The notes beneath the pieces are model-generated. The model saw only the letters and a program-made list of their open reading frames with translations, was not told the DNA's origin and searched no databases. 64,000 bases of DNA. It comes from Microcebus murinus. Taxonomy: Eukaryota > Chordata > Mammalia > Primates > Cheirogaleidae. Shown piece by piece: positions 61,248-64,000 of this stretch; the stretch's first letter is position 1; each line of letters opens with the position of its first letter. A program made the position numbers and the translations under genes. The stretch is taken from assembly GCF_040939455.1 (NCBI RefSeq), contig NC_134119.1, positions 11,148,501-11,212,500 on the forward strand, written 5' to 3'.

Positions 61248-61947
61248 CAAAAACACATACATATTTAAACATAGCCTTTTGAAAGAAGGGAAATCTGAGA
61301 CAGATTTACAGACATGCTGTTGGATAGAGAACATTATAAAGCATGTTGCTATATCCTAACCCACACGGAAAATATTTTAATTATATTTAAACAAGAAAGC
61401 ATAAAGAACTATATGTATTGCTCAAAAATAAATGTGAGCCAAAGATTTATGAAATCATTTCCATCTCAAAGAAATGAATGAATAGAGGCTGAAACATTCA
61501 AATTAACCTACCAGAACTTTGTGACTAGGGAGGAAAATATCCAAAACCAGCACGTAGTACAAAAAAGTTTCAGCTTTCACCCTTTTTATTTTGAGCCCAT
61601 TATAACTTCAGCCTGGAAAACACATAGAGCTTACCTGGCTGCACTGTCCTGTCAAGGAAAGGGTGGACAGGAGGAAGGGCAAATCCTCCTCTGCCTCCAG
61701 TGGTCACATGACACTAAGCATGTCCTTTGCCCCTTCAAACCCAAGCATCACCCCCTTCATAGCACCATGGAGAGGGTAACATCTGGATGACAGTGGGTGC
61801 CGTTTAATGGGAGCTTTCATTATTTTTGGCTTGTGAGGCAAATTCATTTTCAAAGGGCTCTAGCAGAGACCCACGTGTTCTCTCCGACCGGTGTGTACTT
61901 TACAAAAGGCATTTTACCTCTACCTGTCTATCCAAGATTTGACTTAC

Positions 61948-62059
61948 CACTAAACCACATGATGAACATCATCTTCGGTGTGATTTTATGATCACGGAAG
62001 AAATTCAGGAGGTAGGAAAGAGGGAAAATGTTTACCGCTCTGCCAAACAGTACCAGCAC
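61948..62059 (-). CDS. SLC9A8: SLC9A8 internal coding exon (NHE8 transmembrane region)
   Basis: This exon encodes 37 codons plus one base: VLVLFGRAVNIFPLSYLLNF, then the residues through IMWFSG. It lies between the acceptor GTTGACAG and the donor GTAAGT. It matches human NHE8 (SLC9A8, 581 residues) from about residue 387, part of the Na+/H+ exchanger membrane domain. NHE8 exchanges luminal H+ for cytosolic Na+ or K+ in Golgi/endosomal membranes and at the apical surface of gut and kidney cells. The next upstream exon (ending ...ISFVIWCI in human) was not found to the right of this one, so it is outside the window. Confidence 0.93.
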
Positions 62060-62825
62060 CTGTCAACAGCAACAAACTAGGTCTTAGGTGGAAACGTCTG
62101 TTCTTGAAGCTGAAGCTTGTCACAGCTAACGCAGACCCAGTGGTACCCCCACTGTAAGTGCAGCATCCCCTCCGCCATGAAAGACACGAGGGACACAACG
62201 GTCGTCGGAGACCTGGCACGGGTGTGCTGCTGCAGCTGCCAGCTTCTGTGGGTCTGGGAGAGGATGGAGCTCTGAACATTGCTTTTCAGTAGCTGGAAAA
62301 GTGTGGACTAACAGAGGTATCAGCAGGGGCTTTAGACAGCAGAACAAAACGGAATGCCCAGAAGCCATGCAGAAGTATCCAGAGATTAATTTAGGACAAC
62401 CTGACTCGGGAGGCGCCCCACCGTGGGACAGGCCTGTGCTAATCATTCCCACCAGGCTAGCTCTGGAGGGACAGACAAGGCGTTTCTGCCTCTCCCCAGG
62501 AGGCCAGCTCCTCAGGGAAAGGAGGGCAGACTCTGGAGGGACTGGCTGTGCACGCCCTCCTGGCGCTCCCTGTGCCGGGAACTCGGAGGCCGGCCCAGCC
62601 AATTGCTCACATGGCTTTTGGTGCCTAACCATCTCCAAAGACACGTTAGTGTTAGTCTTAACAAAATATAGCTTTATATAAAGTTTAAATCTTATCTGAG
62701 TGGATTCGTAGAACTATTTGTTACTTTCATTTTCTTCATCTTGGTTCTCACCATAACTAACTTGAAAGGGATGATATACGCGTGTACAATACACTCTTTA
62801 GGCTTTAAGTTTATTCTTTCAACAA

Positions 62826-63085
62826 GCATGAATTGAGTGCTTTGGGCGGTGTGCTTTGCATGGGCAAGTTAACAATAGTTGCTCCCAGTCATCAAACGTT
62901 TCTGTGCGAGACAATGTGCTAAGCATTTTACATGCACTATCTTGCTAAATTGAAATCCTTGCAAAGGTCTTATGAAGTAGGTATTATTGTCTCCACTTTA
63001 TAGACAAGGTATCTGAGGCAGGGAGAGGTTAAGTAACTGGTCTGGGATGACCAGGCAGGAAGTGGTGGATTCAAGTCTGTAGACC
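62826..63085 (+). repeat. MIR
   Basis: ACAATGTGCTAAGCATTTTACATG, then TATTATTGTCTCCACTTTATAGAC-type core and AGAGGTTAAGTAACTGG. Confidence 0.78.
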
Positions 63086-63640
63086 CCAAAGCCCAAAGCC
63101 CCCTGATCCCTAATCCGAGTCCAAAGGTGGGAACTGGAATCCATCTGACAGCACAGGCCGCCTCCCCTAGCCCGTGGTCCAACCTGTGCCTGTGTGCTCA
63201 GGGGAGACTGAGTGATCACGCAGGGCATCTTCTCATTTTCCTCCCAGCCAGCAGCTGAGACAGTCACCTCCTGTTTCACCCAATGAAATCCAATCTTCCA
63301 TTCCTACACCTGCGTGTCAGCTTTGACCAAACAGGGCCCCTTTCCCCAGTGACTACACTAAAGACTATTATACTTTCTATAAAAGACTTTTGCTGCTATT
63401 TTCTTGTCCTGAAACCTGAGTTTGGTGGACAGATAAACAGTGACAAACAGCAACAAGCTCTTGCTGTTGAGAGTTGGAAAAACCCAGATTACAAGGAGAG
63501 AGTATCCTTTTCCTGACTTAGGCTTCCTTATCTTCTCTGTGTCTCGGTTTCCCCACAAGCCAAACAGGCCTCACCAGTTTGAGTTTGTACACTTTAGGTG
63601 ATAATGCTAAAAAAAAATGTTGGTCTTCCCTTTTTTTTTT

Positions 63641-63755
63641 TTTTAACAGAGACATGGTCTCCCTAAATTGCTGGTCTTGAATCCCTAGCTTTAAGCAATC
63701 CTCCTGCCTCAGCCTCCTGTGTGGCTGGGATTACAGGTAGGAGCCACTGCTCCGG
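63641..63755 (-). repeat. Old Alu monomer
   Basis: ACAGAGACATGGTCTCCC to CCACTGCTCCGGC. Confidence 0.75.
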
Positions 63756-63768
63756 CAAAAGTGTGCCT

Positions 63769-64000
63769 TTTTTTTTTTTTGAGACAGAGTCTCACTCTGT
63801 TGCCCTGGCTAGAGTGCCGTGGTGTCAGCCTCGCTCACAGCAACTTCAGACTTCTGCACTCAGCAATCCTTCTGCCTCAGCCTCCCAAGTAGCTGGGAGT
63901 ATAGGTATGCGCCACCATGCTTGGCTAATTTTTTCTATGTGTTTTTAGTTGGCCAATTAATTTCTTTCTATTTTTCATAGAGACGGAGTCTCGCTCTTGC
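63769..64000 (-). repeat. Alu cut by the window edge
   Basis: T-run, right arm, linker GTTGGCCAATTAATTTC, and the beginning of the left arm. Confidence 0.92.

Larger units (their letters stand above)
62060..64000 (-). other. SLC9A8: SLC9A8 intron continuing past the window edge
   Basis: Unique to 62825, a MIR at 62826-63085, unique to 63600, an Alu monomer at 63641-63755 (minus) and an Alu from about 63769 (minus), cut by the edge. I could not find the preceding SLC9A8 exon. Confidence 0.75.

Noticed and set aside
62060..64000. Possible upstream SLC9A8 exon
   Set aside because: I looked on the minus strand for the sequence preceding VLVLFGRAVNIF (human ...FEISFVIWCI) and found none in this stretch.

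Overview
The window is nuclear DNA of a primate, most likely a strepsirrhine (lemur or relative). It has single-copy mammalian genes with GT-AG introns, two CpG-island promoters and dense Alu SINEs. Most Alus carry the features I associate with strepsirrhine Alus: a linker reading TTAGTTGGCCAATTAATTTC on the reverse strand, and a right arm with GACGCCACGGCACTCACT. MIR, L1, hAT/MER5-like and LTR copies fill most of the rest. I see no bacterial genes, CRISPR arrays or tRNA/rRNA genes.

Three genes are recognised in the order and orientation of human 20q13.13, here inverted. (1) RNF114, minus strand: coding exons 1-4 at 9279-9418, 4555-4705, 1982-2088 and 1524-1638 encode residues 1-171; the last ~57 codons lie beyond the left edge. 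(2) SPATA2, plus strand: a probable non-coding exon 1 in the CpG island near 26.4-26.6 kb, then coding exons 33033-33368 and 34305-35528 giving a complete 519-residue protein, followed by a ~2.1 kb 3' UTR. (3) SLC9A8 (NHE8), minus strand: the last four coding exons at 61948-62059, 55269-55489, 52574-52720 and 51615-51722, about 195 C-terminal residues, followed by a long 3' UTR probably ending near 46.93 kb. RNF114 and SPATA2 are head to head, about 17 kb between promoters. SPATA2 and SLC9A8 are tail to tail, about 9 kb between 3' ends.

Region by region: 1-9.4 kb RNF114 exons and introns; 8.9-9.6 kb RNF114 CpG promoter; 9.7-26.1 kb intergenic, including a 409 bp solo LTR, an LTR-derived palindrome and an L1 dissected by five Alus; 26.1-26.9 kb SPATA2 CpG promoter; 26.6-32.9 kb SPATA2 intron 1; 32.9-37.65 kb SPATA2 body; 37.65-46.9 kb intergenic; 46.9-62.1 kb SLC9A8 3' part; 62.1-64 kb SLC9A8 intron.

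From known biology, SPATA2 bridges the deubiquitinase CYLD to the HOIP subunit of LUBAC, RNF114 is a zinc-finger E3 ubiquitin ligase, and NHE8 is an endomembrane/apical Na+/H+ exchanger. Two neighbours thus act in ubiquitin signalling, but nothing here shows shared regulation. The most unusual structures are mobile-element products: a poly(A)-tailed copy of a retroviral U3-R transcript with a 16 bp target-site duplication (425-757); a palindrome of two inverted LTR ends (14524-14606) beside a solo LTR; a closely spaced inverted Alu pair inside SLC9A8; and an Alu tail expanded into a ~140 bp homopyrimidine tract.
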